Shown here: positions 53,013 through 62,742 of the stretch, in pieces | Numbering within the stretch: position 1 is the first letter of the stretch | How the letters are laid out: each line of letters begins with the position of its first letter | DNA from: Mycolicibacterium rhodesiae NBB3 | GTDB taxonomy: Bacteria; Actinomycetota; Actinomycetes; Mycobacteriales; Mycobacteriaceae | Length of the DNA stretch: 64,000 nucleotides | Reading direction: 5' to 3' | NCBI RefSeq assembly: GCF_000230895.2 | Contig: NC_016604.1 | Location: 2,728,001-2,792,000 of the forward strand | Notes under the pieces: model-generated | What the model was told of the DNA's origin: nothing | What the model saw: the letters and a program-made list of their open reading frames with translations, nothing else | Database searches by the model: none | Made by a program: the position numbers and the translations under genes

Positions 53013-53098
53013 CGGCACGGCCCGGCCACACACGCGTGACATTGCAATCCAGGGTTCGACGGCGACGGCTGCAGCAGGTGCTATCGGCAGACACGTAG

Positions 53099-53115
53099 TA
53101 CTACTGCAAATAGTA
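53099..53115. promoter_or_regulatory. BlaI-like operator TACTAC-TGCAA-ATAGTA
   Basis: The last base of this 17-bp element is the A of ATG 53115. Repression would sit directly on the start of a presumably leaderless message. Confidence 0.65.
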
Positions 53116-53899
53116 TGTCGTGTGAACGATGCCTCGGCGGCCGCATTCTGGCTCTATCCGCGGTGTCGGCGGCGATCATCAGCGGTTGCGCCAACCCGGT
53201 CCTGGATAGCGTGCTCGGCCGGAACACCGCCGCACCACCCGCGCTACCGGCCAACGTGATCGTTTCGTTATCGCTTGTGCGCCAGGAATTTTCGATGATG
53301 TCCCGGGTGGCGAGCACGGGGGGGATCCCATGGCGCCGGGAATGCCGCGAGCAACGCGGCGATCGCAATTCAATGACTTGACGGCGATGGGCCGGCTCAC
53401 CGTGGCGGTCGCTGAATACGCCAGCGAGCAGACCGCATACGCGGCCTTCACCGATCTCGTTCAAGACCTTCGATACACGCCGGGCTCCGTCGGGTTGGGA
53501 CGCCCCGATGTCGGTCACGATGCGCTGGCTACGCTCATCAGATCGCTCGCCGTGCCGAAGGGGATGACCGTCGCGGCCCGTGAACAGCGGCTGATCGTTC
53601 AGGTGAGCTCGACTGGCTTCAGGTACAGCCGTGACCATCTCGACCGGCTCGTCAGGCTGGCCGAGCACCAAATGTCCACTGCGGTGAGCGCAGGCGGGCA
53701 CCCGAATGAGTCGCGACCGTCGCCCATGGCAACTCTGGCCGAGGCCGGGGGCGGGACATGCTGCGGAATGACGACTCGCCGAGCGCGTTCCCGGCCCGCA
53801 CCGGGTTCAGTACTAATCTGCATAGTAGATAGTCGGACGCGTTGGAATGGAGCGCCATGGCGCGAGGCGACACATACCCGGCGGGGCGCCGACGGGTGA
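53115..53899 (+). pseudogene. Lipoprotein gene frameshifted in a G7 run
   Basis: ATG 53115 begins a lipoprotein: signal and lipobox ALSAVSAAIISGCANP (Cys about 25). The frame continues to RQEFSMMSRVASTGG and then breaks at seven Gs (53318-53324). One extra G would join it to PMAPGMPRATRRSQFNDLTA and the folded part TVAVAEYASEQTAYAAFTDL and further to about 53690. After that the second frame overlaps the next gene and looks non-native. The architecture suggests a 190-residue exported lipoprotein of unknown role in the BlaI-like regulon. Either a real mutation, phase variation, or a homopolymer sequencing error. Confidence 0.6.
53811..53827. promoter_or_regulatory. BlaI-like operator TACTAA-TCTGC-ATAGTA
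   Basis: This element lies 29 bases before the small membrane protein at 53857. A preceding TCAGTA ending at the shared TA (53812) gives a half-site on the left. Confidence 0.65.
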
Positions 53900-54144
53900 T
53901 TCGAGAGCCGCGCCGTTGGACGGGCTTCAGACGCGCGGTGGGCTGGGTGTTCGTTGTGGTGGGCTCGGCCATGGCCGTGGCCCATCTGATTGCGCACCTC
54001 GCAAGCATGCGGGTCGTCGGGACACTGGATCTGCTGATCGGCTTCCCGATGGCCGCCATACTGGTCCTCGTCGGCCTGTTATTGATCGGCCTGGAATCGG
54101 CGCCGCCCAAATCGAGTCGCGGACCAGACAGGCCGGTGATGTAA
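53857..54144 (+). CDS. Two-helix membrane protein, paralogue 1
   Basis: This is a 95-residue protein from ATG 53857 with GGAG 6 bases upstream. A basic N-terminus is followed by two helices: VGWVFVVVGSAMAVAHLIAH and LLIGFPMAAILVLVGLLLIG, separated by LASMRVVGTLD. The protein at 60337 has the same layout and matching residues (GWxxVxVGSxMAxxHxxxHLAxxRxVGxxDLLxGxPMA). Two paralogues, each behind a BlaI-like operator, define an unknown family in this regulon. The conserved His and Arg in and after helix 1 suggest a specific function rather than simple anchoring. Confidence 0.75.
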   Translation: MARGDTYPAGRRRVIREPRRWTGFRRAVGWVFVVVGSAMAVAHLIAHLASMRVVGTLDLLIGFPMAAILVLVGLLLIGLESAPPKSSRGPDRPVM

Positions 54145-54282
54145 TCAGCTCATTGAACGCGAACAAGGGGCGTCCACGAGCGGCACAGTATGCCACAGGG
54201 TCGCAATGTCGCTCCAGGACAATGCGACAGTGCTGCGATCGGCCATCCGGCGGGTGTAACAGGAGCGCGCCGACCACCGGAA

Positions 54283-54299
54283 TACGTAGTACATACGTA
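54283..54299. promoter_or_regulatory. BlaI-like operator TACGTA-GTACA-TACGTA
   Basis: TACGTA is self-complementary, so both arms are perfect. The element lies 40 bases before GTG 54339 of an L,D-transpeptidase. Confidence 0.7.
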
Positions 54300-54338
54300 A
54301 GATGGTGCTAGATGCGCACCGCGGTGGAGGGAGGACTC

Positions 54339-55088
54339 GTGCACGGCACGCTTCGCGGGCTGTTTGTACTGGCAGTCACGGCCGCCGCGGTGGTGGCGCC
54401 GCCCGTGGGGTCGGGGGCAGCCGAATCGACCAGCATAGATCGCAAGGTCGCGATGGTGCGTCCAGGTCCTGAACAGGTGGTAGGCGTTGGGCATCCCGTG
54501 ATGGTGGGGTTCAGCGGGCCCGTCGAGGACCGCGCGGCAGCCGAGCGCAGCATTGCGGTGTCCACGTCGCGGCCGGTGGAAGGTGAGTTCACGTGGCTAA
54601 CGGATAGTTTCGTGGAGTGGAACCCGGACGGGTTCTGGCCTGCGCATTCGACGGTCACAGTGCGCATTGGTGGCATGAAGACCGATTTCACGACTGGGGC
54701 GGCGGTGGTGGGTGTGGCCGACGTCTCGGCCCACACGTTCACTGTGAGTATCGACGACCAAGTGGTGCGTGAGATGCCGGCGTCGATGGGTAAGCCGGGC
54801 TTTGAAACCCCGGTGGGGACGTTCAAAGTACTGGAGAAGCAACGAAACGTGGTCTTCGACTCGCGCACGATCGGAATTCCACTCGATGACCCCGAGGGCT
54901 ACCTGATCGATGGGGAGTACGGCGTGCGGGTGACGTGGGGTGGGGTCTACATACATTCGGCGCCATGGTCAGTCGGGTCGCAGGGCTCGGCCAACGTCAG
55001 CCACGGCTGCATCAATCTCAGTCCAGAGAACGCCGAATGGTACTTCAGCACTGTGCAGGTCGGAGACCCGGTGATTGTGCAGAGCTAG
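54339..55088 (+). CDS. L,D-transpeptidase, LdtA-like
   Basis: A 249-residue exported enzyme. GTG 54339 has GGAGGGAGGA upstream; an in-frame ATG at 54312 lacks a site. Signal segment (LRGLFVLAVTAAAVVAPPVG), one Ig-like domain (about 40-125) and the YkuD domain. The active site reads [20 protein letters not shown] then GCINLSPENAEWYF, all consensus including the Asn. Length and layout match LdtMt1 (251 residues). It lies directly before the second blaI-M56 pair. Together with those at 29757, 33497 and 37109 it makes four such enzymes in 26 kb. Confidence 0.92.
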   Translation: MHGTLRGLFVLAVTAAAVVAPPVGSGAAESTSIDRKVAMVRPGPEQVVGVGHPVMVGFSGPVEDRAAAERSIAVSTSRPVEGEFTWLTDSFVEWNPDGFWPAHSTVTVRIGGMKTDFTTGAAVVGVADVSAHTFTVSIDDQVVREMPASMGKPGFETPVGTFKVLEKQRNVVFDSRTIGIPLDDPEGYLIDGEYGVRVTWGGVYIHSAPWSVGSQGSANVSHGCINLSPENAEWYFSTVQVGDPVIVQS

Positions 55089-55254
55089 CCTTGCACGCTC
55101 GCGGTCCGACGGAATTCCGTCGGCCCTCTCAAACCGCACCCGGTGGCCAAGCGCCCCCTTTTTCGGCGGTCACGTCGACATTTTGCGCGTCACACCACGG
55201 GGAAACGTGCCGCGCGAGGTAGGCTCGGGCAACGACATTGCTGGAGGCGAAACG

Positions 55255-55644
55255 GTGCGTGTACGGGGATTCGGCGAGCTGGAAGCCGTGGTGATGGACC
55301 GCGTGTGGAACCGCGATCCCGAGATGGTGACGGTGCGCGACATTTTCGAAGAGCTCTCGGCCGAGCGTCGCATCGCCTACACCACCGTGATGTCGACCAT
55401 GGATAACCTGTACAACAAGGGATGGCTCGAGCGGGAACGCGATGGCCGGGCCTACCGATATTGGGCCACCCTGACCCGTGAAGAACACACCGCCCGGCTG
55501 ATGCGTGAAGCCCTCGACGGGGGAGGCCGCTCAGAACTGGTGCTCAGCTACTTCATCGAGCAGATCGGACCCAAAGAATCCGAGCGACTAAGGGAAGCGA
55601 TGCGGCGGCTGGCGAGACGGTCGAGCAGGGCCAAGAAGCGGTGA
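55255..55644 (+). CDS. blaI: BlaI/MecI-family repressor, copy 2
   Basis: A 129-residue repressor from GTG 55255, with CTGGAGG 8 bases upstream. The HTH-wing block VRGFGELEAVVMDRVWNRDP, VRDIFEELSAERRIAYTTVM and MDNLYNKGWLERERDGRAYR aligns with copy 1 (AYTTVM, MDNLY-KGWL-RE-DGRAY). The C-terminal dimer helix SELVLSYFIEQIGPKESERL differs. It lacks the Pro-rich tail of copy 1. It overlaps its M56 partner by 4 bases (GTGA). The two repressors could recognise the two arm variants TACTAT and TACGTA, or act as heterodimers; this is untested. Confidence 0.92.
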   Translation: MRVRGFGELEAVVMDRVWNRDPEMVTVRDIFEELSAERRIAYTTVMSTMDNLYNKGWLERERDGRAYRYWATLTREEHTARLMREALDGGGRSELVLSYFIEQIGPKESERLREAMRRLARRSSRAKKR

Positions 55645-56585
55645 ACGTCGCAGCGTGCCTGCTGCTCTACAGCGTCGCGGTGATCGTGTTCGGCCCACCG
55701 GTATTGGGCTTTCTCACCCGTGGTGGACATGCTCCCCGATCTGCAGTGACCGCCTGGCTGATTGCAATCGGCAGTGTCGTGCTCACCTGGCTGACCATTG
55801 TTGTGCTCGTGGTGGTCGACGTGATCGCGCACTGGCACGACGGCGACTCATTCGTGGTGTCCTGCGTCCGGTTCCTGTGTGACCTGGCTGCGGGTAAGGC
55901 GGGTAGCGCACCCCAAGTGATGCTGCTGGCTTCGGCGGTCGCCGGGGTCGGCGTCGTCGCCGTCATCGGCATCCGGCTCGTACGCACCATTGGGCGCCTG
56001 CATGCGCACGCTTACGGGCATGCAGAAGCTGTTCGACTGGTCGGCCGCCCGACCGGCGAACGCGACGTCTACGTCGTCGACGCCGCCGAGCGCACCGCGT
56101 ATTGCGTGGCAGGAAAGCCACCCGCGATCGTGGTCACCACCGCAGCAGTAGCGGCGCTCGACGAGCGCGAGCTCGCAGCGGTGCTCGCACATGAACGCGC
56201 CCACCTTGACGGGCACCACCCCAGAATCGCCACGACGTTGCGCGGCGTGGCGCTGGTCTTTCCCCGCCTTGCGCTGATGACGCGCGGCGCCGACGAGGTA
56301 TCACGACTGTTAGAAATGTGTGCCGACGATGCTGCCGCGCGCCGGCATGGCAAGCGGGCACTGCTCAACGGGTTGATGGCTCTGGCCGCAGGCGCGCCGG
56401 CCGCGGCGCTGGGCGCGGCCGATGTCGCGGTATTGAATCGCGCTGAGCGCCTTGCCCTTCCGCCTGCCAATCATGTCCGCGTCCGTGCGCAGGCCGCTCT
56501 TACCAGCGCGACAGCGATGCTTGTCATCGCACCGCTGGGCACACTTGTACTCGGCGCATCCGGGGTCCTGATGTGCGGCGGCTAG
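55641..56585 (+). CDS. M56-family membrane metallopeptidase, copy 2 (no sensor domain)
   Basis: A 314-residue membrane protein from GTG 55641. Helices at about 4-25, 33-65 and 92-115; a cytosolic domain with LAHERAHLDGHHP (His 184, Glu 185, His 188) and LEMCADDAAARRHG (third metal ligand region); a last helix near 290-310. There is no penicillin-binding domain. In length and arrangement it resembles the mycobacterial BlaR (Rv1845c type). It likely inactivates the BlaI encoded before it. What it senses is not visible. Confidence 0.9.
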   Translation: MNVAACLLLYSVAVIVFGPPVLGFLTRGGHAPRSAVTAWLIAIGSVVLTWLTIVVLVVVDVIAHWHDGDSFVVSCVRFLCDLAAGKAGSAPQVMLLASAVAGVGVVAVIGIRLVRTIGRLHAHAYGHAEAVRLVGRPTGERDVYVVDAAERTAYCVAGKPPAIVVTTAAVAALDERELAAVLAHERAHLDGHHPRIATTLRGVALVFPRLALMTRGADEVSRLLEMCADDAAARRHGKRALLNGLMALAAGAPAAALGAADVAVLNRAERLALPPANHVRVRAQAALTSATAMLVIAPLGTLVLGASGVLMCGG

Positions 56586-56743
56586 CTGCCTGTCATTTGA
56601 TGCGTGTGAGCGGCGATCGACCACTGAGGCCCGATGGGACCGTGCCCCGCGGCTGTGGCGGCCCGCCAGGGTGATCGGCGCGCGCGTCGAGCGCGTCGCA
56701 CTGCGTGGCGCCCCGAGTGCGGCGATAGGGCCTCGGTGGTGTG

Positions 56744-57718
56744 CTACACCACTCCGGCATACGAATGCAGTCCCGCTATCACCAGGTTGATGAAGAACAG
56801 GTTGAAGACCATCGCGACGAAGCCGACCACGTTGACCCAGGCGGCTTTGCGGTCGCGCCAGCCCGCGGTGGATCGGGCGTGCAGGTAGGCGGCATACGCC
56901 ACCCATGCGATGAACGACACGGTCTCCTCGGGGTCCCAGCCCCCGTAGCGGCCCCAGGCCTCTTCGGCCCAGATCGCTCCGAAGATGACGCCGAACCCGA
57001 ACACCGGGAACGCGAAAATGGTTGTGCGGTAAGCGATCCGGTCCAGCGTCTGAGCGTCGGGCAATCTTTGGATGATGCGCGCCATCGCACCGTCTGCATC
57101 CGGCTGGCCGAACCGCGACATCTTGAGAAGGAACAGGATGCTGGCCACCCCGGCGACCAGGAACACCCCCGGAGCCCAGGCTCACAACCGACACGTGGAT
57201 GGGCAGCCAATAGGACTGCGGGGCGGGCATGACGGGTGCGGCGTTGGTGTGGAGCCAGCGGCCCGACACCGTCAGCAGGATCAACACCGGCACCAGCACG
57301 AAGACCCACAGCGCGCGGTACTGCGGGCGGCGACCAGACCGCCGCTGCGACCAGACCGCAGAAGCAGGTCAGGTTGATGAACTCGTACATGTTGCCCCAC
57401 GGCACCCTGGAGGTGGCCATGCCGCGCAGCACGATGCATGCCAGCAGCAGTCCAACGCCGACATAAAGTCAGCGCGAGGCCGGCCTTGCCGACGCGTTCG
57501 TCGACCGGGCGTCGGGGCATGTCGGCGACGATGCCTGGGGTGGCGCTGTCCGCTCCTACCGTTGTTCCGACCAATGCGCGAGGTTCGGCACTACGGCTAC
57601 GGCTATAGGCCAGCTCGGCGGCGAGCAGCACCAGCGCGGCCACCAACACGACGGCCGTCCAGGTGAAGGCCAAGTCGGAATGGCGGGCCAAACCCATGTC
57701 GATGTGCACTGTGTTCAT
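56744..57718 (-). pseudogene. Cytochrome c biogenesis protein CcsB/CcsA (ResC), three frameshifts
   Basis: Reading from ATG 57718: a first helix (FTWTAVVLVAALVLLAAELA), then the frame breaks near 57465. It resumes as VGLLLACIVLRGMATSRVPW and NMYEFINLTCFCG, breaks again near 57335, continues as VLVPVLILLTVSGRWLHTNA and MPAPQSYWLPIHVSVV, and breaks a third time at a C5 run (57166-57170). The last part has the conserved heme-handling motif WGRYGGWDPEETVSF, then HARSTAGWRDRKAAW and final helices. Each break is repaired by deleting one base, so these may be sequencing errors or true decay. The intact family hands heme to apocytochromes c with ResB and thiol reductants such as the TlpA-like protein at 51062. 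Confidence 0.8.
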
Positions 57719-57870
57719 ACTGGCAATCCGCGCGCGGTGACTTCAACTACGTCGCCTAGTAGTGAGTGCATGGTGGATTAGAGTGGCTTTTTCGGCGACC
57801 GATAACCGATGTCAAAGCGCATGGTCTCGCATCGCGGTGAGCCCGGCATAGCGTTGGCGGATCCCCATCG

Positions 57871-58869
<999 letters not shown>

Positions 58870-58903
58870 TTATCAGTTCGCATTCGAAGCGCCCAATAAT
58901 AAC

Positions 58904-58920
58904 TACTATGGCCAATAGTA
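58904..58920. promoter_or_regulatory. BlaI-like operator TACTAT-GGCCA-ATAGTA
   Basis: Perfect arms, 44 bases before the antigen 85 gene and 200 bases before the divergent M23 peptidase gene. It could control both. Confidence 0.75.
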
Positions 58921-59120
58921 CTAAACTGGTGCGGACTGCACGCAAGCCGGCACCGATGACGCCGCCGCGAGCCCGGCGGGCTGGCTCGAGCCGCGCCTGT
59001 AAAGCGCCCTAAAACGCTCATGGGTAACGAGTTTCGTCGAAGCGCTTGTCACCGGCCGGTGAGTTTGGTTAAGTCACCTGATCCAGATAACGATTTGATC
59101 ACGGCGCGGAGGTCCTCGGA

Positions 59121-60125
59121 TTGGCGGAGCAGCGTTGGCCCGCGCCGCCGCGACACGCGACCGACTGGGACGATGAGATCACCGAGGTCATTCCGTTCAA
59201 CGAGTTCGGCGCTCTGGCTGAACTCATGTTTCGGGAGCAGTGCGCGTTCGACAAAGACTTCCAGGTCATCCACGCGCGCGAGCTGGGCGACGATCTCGAC
59301 GTGGACGCTGATCAGGCACCGCTGCGGCTGCTCGGGCCTGTCGCGCGGCGCCCCGCCGAAGTGCGCCACCGACCGCAACCGCCTGCGAGGCACGCCAGCG
59401 CTCCGATGCGGCCATCGCAGCGAGGGCGCCACCGCAGTACTGTCGAGGGCGCTGAGCGCAGCCGCGTTGTGATCGCAGCGATGGCCGCCGGCGCGGTGGG
59501 CGCGGCCGCCCAATCCGCGCTGGGCGCTGCAGACATGGATTCCGGGCCGGCGGTGATGACGGCCGAAGCAACTGTCCTAGACACCGTTACTGGCGCCAGC
59601 GGCGGCGGGATGCAGGTGATCGCGGCGGCTCCGTCGATCAATCCAGCGGTAGCTGCCGAGGAATTCGCGCGCGGTGTCGCGTTCGCCCAGCAGCGCGCCG
59701 AACGGGAGGCTCGGCTGCAGCGGCCGTTGTACGTGATGCCGACCCGGGGCATTCTCACATCCGGATACGGCTACCGCTGGGGGGCGCTGCACAGCGGGAT
59801 CGACATCGCCAACGCGATCGGCACACCGATCCACGCCGTCGCCGACGGCGTCGTCATCGCCGCCGGACCCGTGTCGGGCTTTGGCATCTGGGTCAAACTG
59901 CGCCACACCGATGGGGCGGTCACTGTTTACGCTCACCTCAACAGCACCACCGTCAACGTGGGTGAGCGTGTCATGGCCGGCGACCAGGTCGCCACGATGG
60001 GAAACACAGGAAATTCCACCGGACCACACCTGCACCTGGAAGTCCACGTCAACGGCACCGACCGTGTCGATCCTGCACCGTGGTTGGCCACGCGGGGTCT
60101 CACCCTTGGCGATCTCGTCGGTTAG
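59121..60125 (+). CDS. M23/LytM-type peptidoglycan peptidase
   Basis: A 334-residue protein from TTG 59121, with GGAGGTC upstream. The first 110 residues are soluble and Arg/Pro-rich, then a hydrophobic anchor (VVIAAMAAGAVGAAAQSALG, about 115-135), a linker helix, and the M23 domain: GYGYRWGALHSGIDIA (His and Asp metal ligands), VYAHLNS and TGPHLHLEVHVNG (HxH). All zinc ligands are present, so it should be an active D,D-type endopeptidase, or an activator if inactive. It fits the mycobacterial Rv0950c type. Divergent from antigen 85 across the operator at 58904. Confidence 0.9.
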   Translation: MAEQRWPAPPRHATDWDDEITEVIPFNEFGALAELMFREQCAFDKDFQVIHARELGDDLDVDADQAPLRLLGPVARRPAEVRHRPQPPARHASAPMRPSQRGRHRSTVEGAERSRVVIAAMAAGAVGAAAQSALGAADMDSGPAVMTAEATVLDTVTGASGGGMQVIAAAPSINPAVAAEEFARGVAFAQQRAEREARLQRPLYVMPTRGILTSGYGYRWGALHSGIDIANAIGTPIHAVADGVVIAAGPVSGFGIWVKLRHTDGAVTVYAHLNSTTVNVGERVMAGDQVATMGNTGNSTGPHLHLEVHVNGTDRVDPAPWLATRGLTLGDLVG

Positions 60126-60278
60126 GCACAGACCTGCTTTCTAAGGCCCGGCTCAGCGCAACACACCACAGTCGAAGCCTTTGGCTAACAACCCGCGGGC
60201 ATCACCGATGACGCAGCGAGCCCACCTTGAGTGAGGCAGGGAGGGCATGGAGGCCCGCGCGCTTGCCCTCACCCAGGC

Positions 60279-60310
60279 TACTAAGGTCGCTAGTACTATC
60301 AGTCTTCGTA
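60279..60310. promoter_or_regulatory. Tandem BlaI-like operators sharing TA
   Basis: TACTAA-GGTCG-CTAGTA (60279-60295) and TACTAT-CAGTC-TTCGTA (60294-60310) overlap by TA, 27 bases before the two-helix membrane gene at 60337. Confidence 0.7.
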
Positions 60311-60336
60311 CTAGTTGGAAAGGCCGGACACTTGTC

Positions 60337-60597
60337 ATGAGTCCCAAGCGGCGTCTGCCACGCAGCCGTACACCGTCGATCTACACGCCGGCATACCGGC
60401 GCGAACGGTTGCGCCGCCTGCTGGGCTGGCTGCTCGTCGGGGTCGGCTCGGTGATGGCGCTCGTGCACGTCTACACACACCTTGCACGGTTGCGCATCGT
60501 CGGCTACCAGGATCTGCTGCTGGGCTATCCCATGGCAGGGATGCTGGTGCTCGCCGGCTTCATGCTCGTCGGGTGGGCTGCCAAACCCAGCCGTTGA
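60337..60597 (+). CDS. Two-helix membrane protein, paralogue 2
   Basis: An 86-residue protein from ATG 60337. Basic N-terminus (MSPKRRLPRSRTPSIYTPAY), then helices LGWLLVGVGSVMALVHVYTH and LLLGYPMAGMLVLAGFMLVG separated by LARLRIVGYQD. The match with the 53857 protein covers both helices and the loop. It overlaps the convergent lnt gene by 38 bases at the 3' end. Function unknown; conserved His, Arg and Asp in the helix-loop unit are candidates for a functional site. Confidence 0.78.
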   Translation: MSPKRRLPRSRTPSIYTPAYRRERLRRLLGWLLVGVGSVMALVHVYTHLARLRIVGYQDLLLGYPMAGMLVLAGFMLVGWAAKPSR

Positions 60598-62206
60598 CGT
60601 GGCGGTCTGCCGAACCGGCAACGTCACCGGTGGGGCTTGGGGGACTGAGGACCCGGCCCAACAGCGTCACGATTAGCGTAGCGGCAGCGATCGCGATCAG
60701 TGCCCGCTGCACCTGCGCCGCCCACCGCGTCGCCGGAGTAACGTTGGCTTGTAACGGGATTCGATTGACCAGGTAGGCAGGCTCGAAGAAGCCGGTGTCC
60801 GCCACGACCCTGCCCTGCGGGGTAATCACCGCGCTGATCCCCGTCGTCCCCGCTACGACGACGCTGCGGCCATGCTCGATGGCCCGGATCTTGGCGAATG
60901 CCAACTGCTGGCGGCTCATCTGCTCGTTGAACGTCGCGTTGTTGCTCGGAACCGCCAGCATCTGCGCGCCGTTGAGGACCGCCTCGCGCGCGGCCCGATC
61001 GAAGATGACCTCCCAGCACGTGGTGACACCGACCGGCACCCCGCCCGCCTGCACGATACCGCTGCCGTCGCCCGCCGTGAAGTATCCAGCCCGGTCGGCG
61101 TAGTCGGAGAAGTGGCGAAAGAAGCCACGCCACGGCAAGTATTCACCGAACGGCTGAACGATCTTCTTGTCGTGGCGTTGGCCAGGCCCACTGACCGGAT
61201 CCCACACGATCACCGAGTTGGAACTGACCGGCGTCGATGGACTCCACTCGGGCCGAGCAACGACGGCGCCGACCAGAACGGGCGCGCCAACCGCCCTGGC
61301 GACCCGCGTGATCTGCCGTCCCGCATCCTCGTTGAGCAGCGGATCGATGTCCGAGGAATTCTCCGGCCAAATAACGAATTGCGGTTGGGGGGCTCGTCCG
61401 GAACGGATATCGTCGGCCAGCCGCAGCGTCTGGCGAACATGGTTGTCCAGCACGGCGCGGCGCTGGGCGTTGAAATCCAAACCGAGCCGGGGGACATTCC
61501 CCTGCACCACAGCCACCGTCACAGACGGCCCGCCGTTCACAGTTGAGGCCCGCACCATGAACCCCATCGCCGCAGTGGCGATGGTGATCAGCGCCAGGCA
61601 CACCACGGGAACCGCGACGGCGCCCTTGAGATCGGTGCGCATCGAGCGCCGAACCAGCAGGGCAAGGGCGGCCACACAAAACCCCAGCAACGCCGTCGTG
61701 AACGACACCAACGCCACCCCGCCCAGCCGCGCGACCACGGCCAGCGGGCCGTCGGCCTGGCTGAATCCGACTACGCCCCAAGGGAAACCGCCGAACGGAA
61801 ACACACTCTTGAGCCATTCGATGGCCACCCACCAGGCTGCCCACCACAGCGGCCAACCGGTCACTCCGCGCAGCAGCACGGCCGGGACGGCGAACGCGGC
61901 GGGAAAAAGCGCACACACGACGGCCAGCGCCACCCAGGGCAGCGGACCCACCAGGGCGCCGATCCACGGCAACAACGGCAGATAGAACGCCAAGCCGAAC
62001 AGCAGTCCGTACCCGAAGCCACCGGCCGCGCCGGTCAACGGGTCGGCCTGCACCCACGCCAACAGAGCCAGGCCGACGATCGCGCTGACCCACCAGCCCA
62101 GCGGTGGAAAACTTGCCGCCAACGCCAGCCCGCCGCCCACCGCGCCGACTGCTTTGGCCAGCCGACGAAGCAGCCCATGACCACCGCCGATGCTCACTTC
62201 CCGCAT
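60560..62206 (-). CDS. lnt: Apolipoprotein N-acyltransferase
   Basis: A protein of about 548 residues from ATG 62206 (GTG 62218 is also possible; neither has a clear ribosome site). The first 210 residues form about six to eight membrane helices. The nitrilase domain has the catalytic set: Glu in IWPENSSDIDP, Lys in DKKIVQPFGEYLPW and Cys in GVTTCWEVIFD. It adds the third acyl chain to lipoproteins at the outer face of the inner membrane. Two tandem BlaI-like elements lie 128 bases upstream. Several lipoproteins in this window (LdtB, MmcO, DUF305, cupredoxin) would be its clients. Confidence 0.94.
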   Translation of the reverse strand: MREVSIGGGHGLLRRLAKAVGAVGGGLALAASFPPLGWWVSAIVGLALLAWVQADPLTGAAGGFGYGLLFGLAFYLPLLPWIGALVGPLPWVALAVVCALFPAAFAVPAVLLRGVTGWPLWWAAWWVAIEWLKSVFPFGGFPWGVVGFSQADGPLAVVARLGGVALVSFTTALLGFCVAALALLVRRSMRTDLKGAVAVPVVCLALITIATAAMGFMVRASTVNGGPSVTVAVVQGNVPRLGLDFNAQRRAVLDNHVRQTLRLADDIRSGRAPQPQFVIWPENSSDIDPLLNEDAGRQITRVARAVGAPVLVGAVVARPEWSPSTPVSSNSVIVWDPVSGPGQRHDKKIVQPFGEYLPWRGFFRHFSDYADRAGYFTAGDGSGIVQAGGVPVGVTTCWEVIFDRAAREAVLNGAQMLAVPSNNATFNEQMSRQQLAFAKIRAIEHGRSVVVAGTTGISAVITPQGRVVADTGFFEPAYLVNRIPLQANVTPATRWAAQVQRALIAIAAATLIVTLLGRVLSPPSPTGDVAGSADRHVNGWVWQPTRRA

Positions 62207-62218
62207 GGCCGAAACCAC

Positions 62219-62503
62219 GCCGAACCACTGCGCAAACGATGACCGACACCGCCCCGCTCAATCCCGAGTATCTTCACCATTCACCGCCGTCCTGTCTGGC
62301 TTCGCTTTTCAATAGTTGCGCCACTAATCAACCTACGACACCGCTCAGTACGACCGCTGATCGTAGGACAAGGTGGCTGCCAATCCACACCGGAATTCGT
62401 TCCGTGGTGGAGCCGGTGATCGCCGTCGCTGCGCGACGCGCGGGCCGCTTGTTCGCGGCAATCGCAGCCGTGGCCACATCAGTTGCTGGTGTGATCGGCC
62501 GAA
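62219..62503. other. lnt promoter region
   Basis: No firm gene. It contains the tandem operator at 62334. A short GTG-started frame (62404-62547) encodes a hydrophobic 47-residue peptide but overlaps the better candidate at 62504. Confidence 0.35.
62334..62365. promoter_or_regulatory. Tandem BlaI-like operators sharing TA (lnt)
   Basis: TACGAC-ACCGC-TCAGTA (62334-62350) and TACGAC-CGCTG-ATCGTA (62349-62365) share the TA. Both left arms are TACGAC. Located 128 bases before the lnt start. Confidence 0.6.
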
Positions 62504-62623
62504 ATGGCGACGCTGCAGTCGACCGAGGGTGTGCGCTGGTCAACTGAGGTGGTCGCAGGCACCGTGCTGCTGTCGGCGCTGACCGCTGTCGCGGCCGCAA
62601 TCCTCATTGCACGCGGCGCGTGA
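62504..62623 (+). CDS. Possible 39-residue single-helix membrane peptide
   Basis: ATG 62504 begins MATLQSTEGVRWSTEVVAGT and continues into a hydrophobic helix (VLLSALTAVAAAILIARGA). A short soluble head and one helix are typical of small membrane peptides. No ribosome site is obvious and no relative was recognised. Confidence 0.35.
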   Translation: MATLQSTEGVRWSTEVVAGTVLLSALTAVAAAILIARGA

Positions 62624-62717
62624 TCCCCCGCGGATCCAACGCTGTCGTAAAGAGCCGTTGTTCTATAACGATTTGTTGAAGATGCGCGGCGCCGGCGTGT
62701 GCAGGCCCGATACGAAT

Positions 62718-62734
62718 TACGTAGTGAGGCAGTA
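62718..62734. promoter_or_regulatory. BlaI-like operator TACGTA-GTGAG-GCAGTA
   Basis: It ends 8 bases before GTG 62743 of the orphan response regulator, the same placement and nearly the same sequence as at 32304. Confidence 0.7.
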
Positions 62735-62742
62735 TTGGGCGG

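Noticed and set aside
57748..57764. TACGTC-GCCTA-GTAGTG before ccsB as a BlaI-like operator
   Set aside because: The right arm is shifted by three bases from the 17-bp spacing; at most a half-site.
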